A stretch of DNA of 64,000 nucleotides from contig JAEPMI010000015.1 in NCBI GenBank assembly GCA_017644045.1, forward strand, positions 1 to 64,000, given 5' to 3'. Below the pieces are notes generated by a model. It had not been told where the DNA came from. It saw only the letters and a program-made list of their open reading frames with translations, and ran no database searches. Positions 52,839 through 60,951 of the stretch are shown here, piece after piece (position 1 is the first letter of the stretch; every line of letters starts with the position of its first letter). Source of the DNA: Deltaproteobacteria bacterium (GTDB lineage Bacteria; Myxococcota_A; Polyangia; Polyangiales; Houyiibacteriaceae). A program made the position numbers and the translations under genes.

Positions 52839-53488
52839 GACACGAGCGTAGCCAGCTCCCGGACCCTCCGCTCGAGGTTCGCGCGTGCGCGCTTCTCGAG
52901 CTCCTCTGCCAGCGGCGGCGTTCGGTAGATGGGCGCCCGGCTCAGGAAGGCCTCCAGCACCGCGCGGCGCCCGTCGCGGAAGAGCGCCTCCGGAACGTGC
53001 GCGTACTCCTCGCGGATGCGGCGCTCGAAGTCGTCGTAGACCGCTCGCCGCGCGCCCAGGATGGTGAGGTCGAGGTCCACCACGAGCTGGGTGTCGCCCT
53101 CCGCGGCGCCGTGCGCCTTGGTCGCCAGGATGTGCGCCGCGATGCGCTCGATGCTCTCGGCCTCGACACCGAGCTCGGCGAGCTTCTCGCGGGCGAGCGC
53201 GGCGCTCCGGGCTTCGTTGTCGGCGGCCTTCGGGTCGTAGATGGCGTCGTGGAAGAAGAGCGCGAGCGAGACCTCGGCGGGCCGCTGGGCGTGCGCGGCG
53301 TACCAATCGAGCCAGCCGAGACAGGCACCCACGTGCTCCATCGTGTGGTAGCGCCGGTGCGCTTCGGCGTGTCGTTCGAGCAGCTCGGCGAAGACGCGTT
53401 CGGTGGCTTCGGTCGGGCTGGACGCACCGGCGGTGGCGAGGGCCGCCTCGAAGCGCGATCGGAGCCGTTCGGTCGTGTTCTCGGTCAT
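52835..53488 (-). CDS. HD-superfamily predicted metal-dependent hydrolase
   Basis: The 217-aa product matches the COG4339-type HD-domain family: RRYHTMEHVGACLGWLDWY and LALFFHDAIYDPKAADNEARSA carry the metal-binding His/Asp residues, with AAHILATKAH and VDLDLTILGA further on. It presumably hydrolyses a phosphoester, substrate unknown. ATG 53488 (MTENTTER) was chosen over a longer low-complexity frame. It is divergent from the TetR gene. Confidence 0.82.
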   Translation of the reverse strand: MTENTTERLRSRFEAALATAGASSPTEATERVFAELLERHAEAHRRYHTMEHVGACLGWLDWYAAHAQRPAEVSLALFFHDAIYDPKAADNEARSAALAREKLAELGVEAESIERIAAHILATKAHGAAEGDTQLVVDLDLTILGARRAVYDDFERRIREEYAHVPEALFRDGRRAVLEAFLSRAPIYRTPPLAEELEKRARANLERRVRELATLVS

Positions 53489-53506
53489 GGGCTCAGGCTG
53501 TGACGG

Positions 53507-53529
53507 GTTTGTTGGTCGTCCAACCAAAC
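53507..53529. promoter_or_regulatory. Inverted repeat in the HD/TetR divergent promoter
   Basis: GTTTGTTGG-TCGT-CCAACCAAAC is a near-perfect dyad (one extra base in the right arm), 21 bases upstream of the tetR start and 19 from the HD-gene start. It is the likely operator for the adjacent TetR-type repressor. Confidence 0.6.
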
Positions 53530-53549
53530 AACGAGGGTAGACTGGGCTC

Positions 53550-54104
53550 ATGGGCCGACCCAGCAACCGCGAAGAGCGTCGTCGACAGATTCTAGCCGCC
53601 TTCGCGCACGTGTTGGCCGACCATGGGTTCGCGGGCGCGACCGTCGCCGCCATCGCGCAGGAGGCCGGCGTGACTGCCGGCCTCGTGCACTACCACTTCG
53701 AGAGCAAGGCGGAGCTGCTCGAGGCGCTCGTCGCCGAGCTGGTGCGGGGCTTCCGCGAGCGGGTGCACGACCGGGAAGGGGAGGGCGACGCCCTCGGCGC
53801 CTACGGCGACGCCGCGCTGGCGCTCGACGAGCGATCCGACCGAACCGCCGCCCGCTGCTGGGTCGGCGTCTTCGCGGAGGCGCTCCGCGACCCAGCGCTC
53901 TTCCGACGCGTTCGCCGGCTCATCGACACCGAGCTTGTGGCCATCCAGCGGCGCTCGGGCGACCGCTACGACGCCCAGGAGGCCGGCGCCGTCCTCGCGT
54001 TCGTCGTCGGCTCCCTGGTGGTGGGGGCCTTCGCGCCTCAGAAGACGGCAGGTTTCGCCGCCCCCGGGCTGCGGGCGCTCCTCGCCGGACTCGACGCGGC
54101 CTGA
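53550..54104 (+). CDS. TetR family transcriptional regulator
   Basis: The 184-aa product has a TetR helix-turn-helix (ILAAFAHVLADHGFAGATVAAIAQEAGVTAGLVHYHFESKAELLEAL, about 14-60) and a helical ligand-binding domain of unknown specificity. A dyad lies in the intergenic region upstream. Likely target: itself and the divergent HD-domain/small-protein operon. Confidence 0.9.
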   Translation: MGRPSNREERRRQILAAFAHVLADHGFAGATVAAIAQEAGVTAGLVHYHFESKAELLEALVAELVRGFRERVHDREGEGDALGAYGDAALALDERSDRTAARCWVGVFAEALRDPALFRRVRRLIDTELVAIQRRSGDRYDAQEAGAVLAFVVGSLVVGAFAPQKTAGFAAPGLRALLAGLDAA

Positions 54105-54119
54105 GTCCGCGCCTCGGGA

Positions 54120-54725
54120 TCACTCGGGCGCGAAGGCGAGGACCTGGACCGTGGCGCTCGGGCCGGTGTGGTAGCGGCCCTCGGCGACGTCGCGCTCGAT
54201 CTCGTGGCAGGTCTCGAAGCGGAGTCCGGCGAGCTCCTCGCGTAGACCGTCCGGGGTCATCAAGAGCTCCGCCACCGGCGGTCCGCCGACGCCTTCGCAC
54301 TCGAGCTGCCTCGGGGTGTAGGCCTCGAGGACGAAGGCCCCACCCGGCTTCAGCGCCTTCACGCAGCGTGCGTGGAGCGGCCCGCGAACGGCGGGCGGGA
54401 CGTGGGCCCAGATGGACACGATGGCCGCCCACCGACCCTCGCCGACGTCGTACTCCGCAAGATCGGCCTGCACCGTCTCGAGTGCGACGCCGCGCTCCTT
54501 CGCGAGCGCGGCCGCGTTGGCGAGGCCGACCGGCGACAGGTCGACGGCGGTGACGGCGTGTCCGCGCTCGGCGAGGAAGATGGCGTTCCGACCCTCGCCC
54601 TCGGCGAGGCAGAGCACCGGGCCCTCGGGCAGCCGGTCGGCGACGGCCTTCACGAAGTCGTTGGGTTCCCTACCGTACGACTCGAAGCGTTCCCCGTAGC
54701 GCTCGTCCCAGAACTCGCGATTCAT
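54120..54725 (-). CDS. Class I SAM-dependent methyltransferase (TehB-like)
   Basis: The 201-aa product has motif I in VLCLAEGEGRNAIFLAERGH, motif II in VTAVDLSPVGLANAA, and IVSIWAHVPPAVRGPLHARCVKALKPGGAFVLEAYTP as motifs III-IV. The N-terminus FWDERYGERFESYGREPNDFV is typical of TehB/thiopurine-like methyltransferases. It transfers a methyl group from SAM to an unknown acceptor, possibly tellurite or a thiol. It is a separate unit, 15 bases from the convergent tetR end. Confidence 0.85.
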   Translation of the reverse strand: MNREFWDERYGERFESYGREPNDFVKAVADRLPEGPVLCLAEGEGRNAIFLAERGHAVTAVDLSPVGLANAAALAKERGVALETVQADLAEYDVGEGRWAAIVSIWAHVPPAVRGPLHARCVKALKPGGAFVLEAYTPRQLECEGVGGPPVAELLMTPDGLREELAGLRFETCHEIERDVAEGRYHTGPSATVQVLAFAPE

Positions 54726-54755
54726 GCGAGTGGAGTAGCACGAGGGACTCCTTCG

Positions 54756-55250
54756 TTACTGCGGCGGATCGTCGCGGTCGACCAGCGGCACCGCGAAGCC
54801 GAGCTCCGTATCCCACGGGAAGCGGATCCACGTCGTCTGCGGGATCTCGCGGATGCAGAGGTCGGTCTGCGGGAGACCCTCTTCCTTCGCGTAGACCGTG
54901 GCGAGGAACGCCTTGGGGAGGAGCTCCTTGATCTTTGCCGCGGTGCGACCGGTGTCGACGAGGTCGTCGATCAGGAGGCAGCCCTCGCCGTCGCCCTCCG
55001 GCGCCTTGAGGACCTGGGCCTCCTTCTGCTGCTGTCCTTCGTCGCCCGCGTAAGAGACCACGCAGATGGTGTCGACCAGCCGGATGTCGAGCTCCCGCGC
55101 GACGACCGCCGCCGGAATCAGCCCGCCGCGAGTGACGGCGATCAGCGTGTGCCACTTGGTCCCCGTCGCGATCAGCTGATGGCAGAGCTCGCGCGTGTCG
55201 CGGTGCAGCTCGTCCCAGGAGATGTAGATGTCGCTCTGGTAGCGCCCCAT
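54756..55250 (-). CDS. gpt: Xanthine-guanine phosphoribosyltransferase-like protein
   Basis: The 164-aa product resembles E. coli Gpt end to end: ISWDELHRDTRELCHQL, LIAVTRGGLIPAAVVARELDIRLVDTICVVSY, PRPP motif CLLIDDLVDTGRTA, and IPQTTWIRFPWD. It salvages guanine and xanthine with PRPP. I chose ATG 55250 because it matches the family N-terminus; a GTG at 55271 is possible. It lies between the methyltransferase and the LysR gene. Confidence 0.9.
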   Translation of the reverse strand: MGRYQSDIYISWDELHRDTRELCHQLIATGTKWHTLIAVTRGGLIPAAVVARELDIRLVDTICVVSYAGDEGQQQKEAQVLKAPEGDGEGCLLIDDLVDTGRTAAKIKELLPKAFLATVYAKEEGLPQTDLCIREIPQTTWIRFPWDTELGFAVPLVDRDDPPQ

Positions 55251-55283
55251 CGCCGGAGGATAGCCGAGCACCGGCGGCTCGTG

Positions 55284-56198
55284 TCACCCCGCGAGCCAGC
55301 GATCGCAGCGGGCGGAGCGCGCAACGATCGCCTCCTCGATCGCTGCGCCGAGGACGCGGACGCGTGCGGGCTGATAGCGGCGGCTCGGGGTGAGCAGGTG
55401 CAGCGGGTAGGGACCGCCGAGGTGGGTGGGGAGCACGTGCACCAGGTGGCCGGCCTCGAGGTCGTCGATGACGTCAAAGAGGCTCTTGAGCGCGATGCCG
55501 ACTCCCGCGAGCGCCCACCGCCGTGAGAGGTGGCCGTCGCCGCATAGCGGATCTTCGAGGACCACCTCGTGCTCCCCGTCGTGGTCTCGGAGCGTCCAGC
55601 TCGACGCGGGCACACCGCGGATCATGAGGGTCACGCAGCGATGGTCCGCGAGCTCGGCGAGCGTGGTGGGCGCGGGGTGCCGCTCGAGGTACGAGGGCGC
55701 TGCGACCAGCACGCGCGGTTGCGCGGTCAGCTTTCGGGCGGAGAGGGTGCTGTCGCGCAGCGCTCCGTAGCGGATGGCCAGGTCGATCGCCTCCCGGTGC
55801 AGGTGCTGGACCGCGTCGCTCGAGTGCACGACGACGCGCAGCCGTGGGTGCGCCTCCGAGACGGCCACCACCACGGGGCCGATGAGCTGGTACGTGGTGT
55901 CAGCCGGCGCCGAGAGATGGACGGTACCGGTGAGCTCCGGTGTGGGTCCCTCGACCTCGTCGAGCGTGCGTTGCCATCGCTCGAGCACGTCGTGGCAGCC
56001 ATCGAGCACGACGAGCCCTTCGCCGGTGGGCTGGACGGAACGCGTGGTTCGCTCGAAGAGGCGAACCCCGAGCGCCTCTTCGATTCGCCGGATGGCGGCG
56101 CTGACGGCGGCGGGCGTGAGGTGCAGCTGCTGCGCCGCGGTCGTCATCGAGCCGGTCTCGGCCACCCGGACCAGGAGCGCCATCTCGTGGATCTTCAT
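55284..56198 (-). CDS. LysR family transcriptional regulator
   Basis: The 304-aa product has the LysR N-terminal winged helix (LVRVAETGSMTTAAQQLHLTPAAVSAAIRRIEEALGVRLFERTTRSVQPTGEG) and a substrate-binding domain (LSAPADTTYQLIGPVVVAVSEAHPRLRVVV). ATG 56198 is the family start; the longer frame upstream is antisense to the neighbour. It is divergent from the oxidoreductase gene and a perfect palindrome lies 11 bases upstream of its start. Confidence 0.92.
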   Translation of the reverse strand: MKIHEMALLVRVAETGSMTTAAQQLHLTPAAVSAAIRRIEEALGVRLFERTTRSVQPTGEGLVVLDGCHDVLERWQRTLDEVEGPTPELTGTVHLSAPADTTYQLIGPVVVAVSEAHPRLRVVVHSSDAVQHLHREAIDLAIRYGALRDSTLSARKLTAQPRVLVAAPSYLERHPAPTTLAELADHRCVTLMIRGVPASSWTLRDHDGEHEVVLEDPLCGDGHLSRRWALAGVGIALKSLFDVIDDLEAGHLVHVLPTHLGGPYPLHLLTPSRRYQPARVRVLGAAIEEAIVARSARCDRWLAG

Positions 56199-56208
56199 GG
56201 CCGAATTA

Positions 56209-56223
56209 TCAACAGAGTGTTGA
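56209..56223. promoter_or_regulatory. LysR-type operator candidate
   Basis: TCAACA-GAG-TGTTGA is a perfect 6-bp-arm palindrome in the LysR/oxidoreductase intergenic region. It has T-N11-A-like symmetry, so it is a strong autoregulation candidate. Confidence 0.6.
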
Positions 56224-56256
56224 AGGTCATCCAAGGAGAGTTCGCTTCCCCGGGGG

Positions 56257-56306
56257 GCTTTCGCTGTCGATAGTTCGGTCGAGTCAGGGAAACCCTCAGC
56301 GAAAGC
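56257..56306 (+). promoter_or_regulatory. Structured region before the oxidoreductase start
   Basis: GCTTTCGCTG (56257-56266) pairs perfectly with CAGCGAAAGC (56297-56306). Inside are TCGA-N8-TCGA and AGGG-AAA-CCCT, so the RNA could fold as a three-way junction ending six bases before the ATG. As DNA it is also a 10-bp inverted repeat that LysR might contact. Confidence 0.5.
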
Positions 56307-56312
56307 AGAACC

Positions 56313-57323
56313 ATGCGCGCCGTCATCTACAACCAGCCATTGTCCATCGACCACCCGGAAGCCCTTCTCGACGCCGAGCTCCCGGACCCCACGATCCGGC
56401 CCGCCGACCTCCTCGTTCGGGTCGAGGCCGTCTCCGTGAACCCCGTCGACGTGAAGATCCGGCGAAGGGTGACGCCAGACGGTCAGCGAGTCCTCGGATG
56501 GGACGCCGTCGGCATCGTCGAGGCGGTCGGTGCCGCGGCGCGTGGCTTCGAGGTCGGAGAGCGCGTCTGGTACGCCGGCGCGATCGATCGGCCCGGCTCG
56601 AACGCCGAGCTCCAGGCCGTCGACGCACGGCTGGTGGCGCGCGCGCCCAGCTCGCTCTCGGCCGAGGAAGCGGCAGCCCTCCCGCTGACCAGCATCACGG
56701 CGTGGGAGATCCTCTTCGAGCGCTTCCGCCTCCCCGTCGGCAAGGCGGCGACCGGCGACGTGCTCCTCGTGTCCGGTGCGGCCGGTGGAGTCGGCTCCAT
56801 CTTGGTCCAGCTCGCGTCGACGCTGACCGCGGCCACGGTGATCGCGACGGCGGGTCGGCCCGAGAGCGTCGAGTGGGCGCGGCGCATGGGCGCCCACCAC
56901 GTCGTCGACTACCGGAAGCCGCTGGCGCCGCAGATCGAAGCGCTCGGGGTGGGCGCCGTCACCCACGTCGCGAGCCTCACGCATACCGACTCGTACCTCG
57001 CGCAGTTCACCGAGCTCCTCGCACCCTTCGGCCACCTCGCGCTCATCGACGACCCGCCGTCGCTCGACATCGTGCCGCTCAAGCGCCGGAGCCTCTCGGT
57101 GCATTGGGAGCTGATGTTCACGCGCTCGCTCTACCAGACCGACGACATGGGCGCGCAGGGCGCCCTCTTGGCCGAGGTGGCGGCGCTCGTGGATGCGGGC
57201 CTGATCCGGACCACGCTCACCCAGGACCTCGGTCCCATCGACGCCGAGCACTTGAAGCAAGCGCACGCGCTGCTCGAGAGCGGGAAGTCGCGCGGCAAGA
57301 CGGTGCTCGTCGGCTTCGGCTGA
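56313..57323 (+). CDS. Medium-chain dehydrogenase/reductase, quinone-oxidoreductase type
   Basis: The 336-aa product lacks the catalytic zinc ligands of alcohol dehydrogenases and has NAD(P)-binding SGAAGGVGSILVQLA, typical of zeta-crystallin/QOR and TIGR02817-type proteins. PVDVKIRRRVTPDGQRVLGWDAVGIVEAVG is the conserved N-terminal core. It would reduce quinones or enones with NADPH. The divergent LysR gene is its probable regulator. Confidence 0.88.
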   Translation: MRAVIYNQPLSIDHPEALLDAELPDPTIRPADLLVRVEAVSVNPVDVKIRRRVTPDGQRVLGWDAVGIVEAVGAAARGFEVGERVWYAGAIDRPGSNAELQAVDARLVARAPSSLSAEEAAALPLTSITAWEILFERFRLPVGKAATGDVLLVSGAAGGVGSILVQLASTLTAATVIATAGRPESVEWARRMGAHHVVDYRKPLAPQIEALGVGAVTHVASLTHTDSYLAQFTELLAPFGHLALIDDPPSLDIVPLKRRSLSVHWELMFTRSLYQTDDMGAQGALLAEVAALVDAGLIRTTLTQDLGPIDAEHLKQAHALLESGKSRGKTVLVGFG

Positions 57324-57327
57324 CGCA

Positions 57328-57831
57328 TCAGCCCCGGCGCATCCAGAGCATCAGCGCCGCGAGCGTCTTCGCGTCCTCGATCGTCCCATCGTCGAGGTGG
57401 GATTCGATGGCCTCGCGTGTGAGCAGCACCGGCTCGATGTGCTCGGTCGGCTCGAGCGCCTGACCGACGTGCTCGAGGCCGGTGGCGACGAAGACGTGCA
57501 TCGACTCGGTGCAGAACCCAGGCGCCGTGAAGAACGTCGCCAGCGGCTCGAGCGTCGTCGCCACGTAGCCGGTCTCTTCGCGGAGCTCGCGAGCCGCGCA
57601 CTCGATGGGCGGCTCGCCCGGGCCGAGCGTGCCCGCGGGCACCTCCAGCAGCGTGCGTCCGACCGCGAAGCGCTCGTTGTGGATGAGCACGACCCGCCCA
57701 TCGTCGAGCACCGGCACGAGCGCCACCGCGCCGGGGTGCACGACCACGTGCTTGGTCGCGCTCTGCCCCTCGTGCGTCCGCACCGACACGGTGTCCACGG
57801 CGAACTTCTCGGTCTCCAGCAGGCGGCTCAT
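57328..57831 (-). CDS. Nudix hydrolase, ADP-ribose pyrophosphatase-like
   Basis: The 167-aa product has the full Nudix box GTLGPGEPPIECAARELREETGYV (GX5EX7REXXEEXG). It starts with a short beta-rich domain (FAVDTVSVRTHEGQSATKHVVVHPGAVALVPVLDDGRVVLI) typical of ADP-ribose pyrophosphatases. It hydrolyses ADP-ribose or related nucleotide sugars. ATG 57831 was chosen. It precedes, on the same strand, an ADP-ribosylglycohydrolase gene 41 bases upstream, linking both to ADP-ribose metabolism. Confidence 0.88.
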   Translation of the reverse strand: MSRLLETEKFAVDTVSVRTHEGQSATKHVVVHPGAVALVPVLDDGRVVLIHNERFAVGRTLLEVPAGTLGPGEPPIECAARELREETGYVATTLEPLATFFTAPGFCTESMHVFVATGLEHVGQALEPTEHIEPVLLTREAIESHLDDGTIEDAKTLAALMLWMRRG

Positions 57832-57872
57832 GGCCTGGTCGTACGTCGGTCCGACGACATGCGCCAGATCCG

Positions 57873-58877
57873 TCAGCGGGGGATCAGCCTCGCGAAGCCG
57901 TGGGCGAGGATGACGGGGTAGAGCGCCAGGTTCCGTGCCAGCGCCCCGAGCCTCGACCATCGTGGTGCGGCCTGGCCGTTGGCGAGTGCGTGCGCGAGAC
58001 GCCGAAGATGGGTGGGACCGAAGGGGCCGTCGTGGAGACGGGCGACGAGCGTTGCGGGTAGGGCAGATGCGCCGTGGAGCGCGCCGACCCAGGCCCCCAC
58101 GATGGCTGCGTGCGTGTCGGTGTCTCCACCGGCGCGGATGGCGGCTTCGATCGCTCGGAGTGGCTCCGTGCCGAAGCGGACGAAGCAGAAGGTGCACAGG
58201 GCCATCGAGTGGACCACGAAGCCGGTGTTTCCCAGCGCGCCCACCTGCTCGGCCGTCGGATGGCTGGACGTCGCGAGCGTCCGCCCACGCGCGATGGCCG
58301 CCGCGAGCTCGGGGTGGGTCACCACCGACCGGGCCCGGTCGACGAGCGTCGCCAGGCACTCGTCGTTCCCGGCAGCACACTCGGCGGCGAGCTCCGCGAC
58401 GTAGAGCGCGGCTTGCACGGCGCGTTCGTCGTCATGGGTCAGCTGCGCCAACGACCGGCCCAGCCGTCGTCGTCGGTCTGGATCGCCTCGGAGATGGACG
58501 CCCACGATCCCGGCCCGCATGGCAGCACCGTTGCCAGCGGACGACACGCCAGGTCGCCGGGCCCCGAAGAACATTCGGATGCACGATCGAAGGGTCGCGC
58601 CCCCGATGCCGAAAGGGAGTCGGAGGAACCAGCCGACCATCGAGCGTCGAAAGGAACGAATGACGGACTCGTCATCGCTCGCCGTGAGCGCTTGAGCGAC
58701 GAGCGCGCTCTGCTCGGTGTCGTCGGACACGAACCCGGTCCGTCCCAGCAGCCGGAAGCGGTCGGGGGACTCGAACCGGCGGGACACCCGGCGCGCGGAC
58801 AGCCCCTCGAAGGGCAGACCGAGCGCGTCGCCGAGCGCCACGCCGAGGAGCGCGCCGGAGAGAGGATCGCGATGCAC
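57873..58877 (-). CDS. ADP-ribosylglycohydrolase (DraG-like) family protein
   Basis: The 334-aa product has the di-metal site segments GVALGDALGLPFEG and SDDTEQSALVAQAL near the N-terminus, and GGDTDTHAAIVGA in the C-terminal half. The family removes ADP-ribose from proteins or nucleic acids. The start is uncertain: GTG 58877 fits the domain start, while an ATG at 59039 would add about 54 low-complexity residues. Adjacent Nudix gene supports an ADP-ribose recycling role. Confidence 0.8.
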   Translation of the reverse strand: MHRDPLSGALLGVALGDALGLPFEGLSARRVSRRFESPDRFRLLGRTGFVSDDTEQSALVAQALTASDDESVIRSFRRSMVGWFLRLPFGIGGATLRSCIRMFFGARRPGVSSAGNGAAMRAGIVGVHLRGDPDRRRRLGRSLAQLTHDDERAVQAALYVAELAAECAAGNDECLATLVDRARSVVTHPELAAAIARGRTLATSSHPTAEQVGALGNTGFVVHSMALCTFCFVRFGTEPLRAIEAAIRAGGDTDTHAAIVGAWVGALHGASALPATLVARLHDGPFGPTHLRRLAHALANGQAAPRWSRLGALARNLALYPVILAHGFARLIPR

Positions 58878-59071
58878 GTGGGCGCTGGTTGCCAGAGTCG
58901 TGCCGAACGACTTTCGGTCTCGCTGCCCCCGGATCTCCGATCGAGCGCCAGTCTTCGCTGGGACAGGATGGCGGTCGCGCACGCTGCCGACGACATCGTG
59001 GCGACGCTCGGGCGCTCTTGAGATCTCTCGGGCCATCACCGACTCTCCCGGCTCGAAACGGAGGTGTGCTC

Positions 59072-59497
59072 ATGTCGATGTGGTTGGAGTACGCGAAGGT
59101 CAGCGAAGCGACGCTCGAGGCGGTCCGAAAGGACGACGCCGTGGCTCAGGCGCTCTTCTTCGGCGAAGAGGGGAAGCCGGCCGACTTCGACGCGGGCAAG
59201 GACGTGATCGGGCTCGACTACCGAACGCTCTCCGCGATGCTCGAGGGGATGGAGGAGGCCGGCATCGACTGCAGCTGGACCCGGCGGGCGATCGGCGAGG
59301 AGTACGGCGACGCGCTCAGCTTCGAGCTCACCTACGGTCCGGCGTTCTTCTTCACCGTGGAGGAGGTCGCCGAGCTGGCGGCGGGTCTCTCGGCAGAGGA
59401 AGGGTGGGACCCCGACGACGACTTCGAGGAGAACATCGCGCGCTTCTTCGTCCAGGCGGCGAAGGAGAAGAAGGCCGTCATCGGCGGCGTGAACTGA
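59072..59497 (+). CDS. DUF1877 family protein
   Basis: The 141-aa product has an N-terminal SMWLEYAKVSEATLEAVRKD and a compact acidic C-terminus (LSAEEGWDPDDDFEENIARFFVQAAKEKKAVIGGVN) that recall the DUF1877/YfbM family. ATG 59072 is supported by GGAGG seven bases upstream. Function is unknown. It is convergent with the AraC gene, four bases apart. Confidence 0.75.
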   Translation: MSMWLEYAKVSEATLEAVRKDDAVAQALFFGEEGKPADFDAGKDVIGLDYRTLSAMLEGMEEAGIDCSWTRRAIGEEYGDALSFELTYGPAFFFTVEEVAELAAGLSAEEGWDPDDDFEENIARFFVQAAKEKKAVIGGVN

Positions 59498-59500
59498 GCG

Positions 59501-60226
59501 TCAGGCGCACATGCGCAGGCTGCCGCCGGCCGTGCGCCGGTAGATTCCCGGCGCGACGCCGTAGCGACGCTTGAAGGCTCGGCTGAACGCGAACTCCGAC
59601 GCGTAGCCGATGTCGTGCGCGATCGCGGCGAGGCCATCCGACGTGGTCAGCAGCCGATGGGCGGCGCGCCGGAGCCGGACCCCGCTGAGATAGCGGCCGG
59701 GCGACTCGCCGACGTCGGCGCGGAAGCGTCGTACGAGCGACGCGCGCGACACACCGACCTGCTTCGCGAGCTCGACGATGGACGGCAGCTCGTCGCCCTC
59801 GGCCAGACGGACGGCCGCGCGCACGACCGGGTCCGTGATCGCGTCGGCGCCGGCGAGCTCGCGGAGTCGAGCCGCGAAGGCTTCGGCGAGCGGGCGCGCC
59901 ACCTCGTTCGCGGTGTCCTCGTTCGCGAGCAGCGGCGCGAGCCGGGCGAGGACCTCGTCCGCGCGCACCTCGGCAGGCGAGAGCCGACCCTCGAGGGATG
60001 CATCCGCGACCGGTCGAACGAACGCGAGGGCACAGGCCCCCACCGCTCGTGCGGCCACGGTCGCTCGCCCCGAGAAGCCGGTGACCTCGCCCGTCTCGAG
60101 GGTTCGGTCGCCCACCTTCACCGGGCCGCGCAGGGCGATCACGAAGCCGGACTCGCCGGGCAGCTCGACCGGCCGGAAGTGCGGCCCCTCCAACACGAAG
60201 CGGGTCATCTCGTCCGAGCCGTTCAT
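59501..60226 (-). CDS. AraC family transcriptional regulator
   Basis: The 241-aa product has a C-terminal AraC domain with both helix-turn-helix units (LAKQVGVSRASLVRRFRADVGESPGRYLSGVRL and IAHDIGYASEFAFSRAFKRRYGVAPGIYRRTAG). The N-terminal half (about 1-115) is a cupin-like sensor. It is divergent from the ClpP-like gene across a 149-base gap with a clear dyad, so that gene is its most likely target. Confidence 0.92.
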   Translation of the reverse strand: MNGSDEMTRFVLEGPHFRPVELPGESGFVIALRGPVKVGDRTLETGEVTGFSGRATVAARAVGACALAFVRPVADASLEGRLSPAEVRADEVLARLAPLLANEDTANEVARPLAEAFAARLRELAGADAITDPVVRAAVRLAEGDELPSIVELAKQVGVSRASLVRRFRADVGESPGRYLSGVRLRRAAHRLLTTSDGLAAIAHDIGYASEFAFSRAFKRRYGVAPGIYRRTAGGSLRMCA

Positions 60227-60328
60227 GGCTCCAGCCTGACGGGTCGCTCGGGAGCCGACAAGGCCGTGAGCCGATCGGGCATGTCTGCGAGCGGCGCGGT
60301 GAGCGGCGCTGCCCGGGTATGGATGGGA

Positions 60329-60351
60329 GCCGTCCGGCCATGGTGGACGGC
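60329..60351. promoter_or_regulatory. Dyad upstream of the ClpP-like gene
   Basis: GCCGTCC-N9-GGACGGC has perfect 7-bp arms and ends 24 bases before the ClpP-like ATG. It could be an AraC-type operator or a leader hairpin. Confidence 0.5.
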
Positions 60352-60375
60352 AGCCTCGTTCGGCAGACCTGAGGC

Positions 60376-60951
60376 ATGCAGTCGTCGCAGCCGATCACCG
60401 AGCGCCTCCTCCACTCACGCACCGTTCTCGTCTTCGGCGAGATCGACGCCGAGCTCGCCGAGCGCACGAACGCCCAGCTCTTCGCTCTCGCCGGTGCGAG
60501 TGACGCGCCCATCACGATGGTGATCAGCTCACCGGGCGGTCATGTCGAGTCGGGGGACGCCGTGCACGACGTCGTCCGCTTCATCGCGCCCGAGGTCCGC
60601 ATGCTCGGCACCGGTTGGGTCGCCAGCGCTGGCGCGCTCATCTACATCGCGGCGCCGAGGGAGCGTCGCTTCGCCACGCCGAATACCCGCTTCCTGCTCC
60701 ACCAGCCGCTGGGCGCCTACAAGGGCTCCGCGGCCGACATCGAGATCCAGGCCGAGCAGATCCTGGCCATGCGTCGACGGCTCGACGGTCTCTTCGCGGC
60801 GGCCACCGGCCAGCCCTTCGAGCGGGTGGCGCGCGACACCGACCGCGACCACTGGCTCACGGCGAGCGCCGCGCTCGACTACGGGCTGGTCGGCGGGATC
60901 GTCGAGCGGAGCGACGAAGTCGACGAGGCCGTTCAGCGCGCGAAGCGATAG
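60376..60951 (+). CDS. ClpP-like serine protease
   Basis: The 191-aa product has the ClpP triad: Ser84 in GWVASAGALIYIA, His109 in FLLHQPLGAY and Asp158 in DRDHWLTA. The canonical ASMG loop is replaced by ASAG. The ClpP fold core VISSPGGHVESGDAVHD is intact. No clpX or clpA is adjacent, and it is controlled by a local AraC gene, so it looks like a specialised paralogue rather than the housekeeping ClpP. Its 3' end overlaps the convergent gene by 19 bases. Confidence 0.88.
   Translation: MQSSQPITERLLHSRTVLVFGEIDAELAERTNAQLFALAGASDAPITMVISSPGGHVESGDAVHDVVRFIAPEVRMLGTGWVASAGALIYIAAPRERRFATPNTRFLLHQPLGAYKGSAADIEIQAEQILAMRRRLDGLFAAATGQPFERVARDTDRDHWLTASAALDYGLVGGIVERSDEVDEAVQRAKR

Noticed and set aside
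55284-57266. A 660-codon minus-strand frame containing LysR
   Set aside because: The upstream half is antisense to the oxidoreductase; the LysR family start at 56198 is clear.
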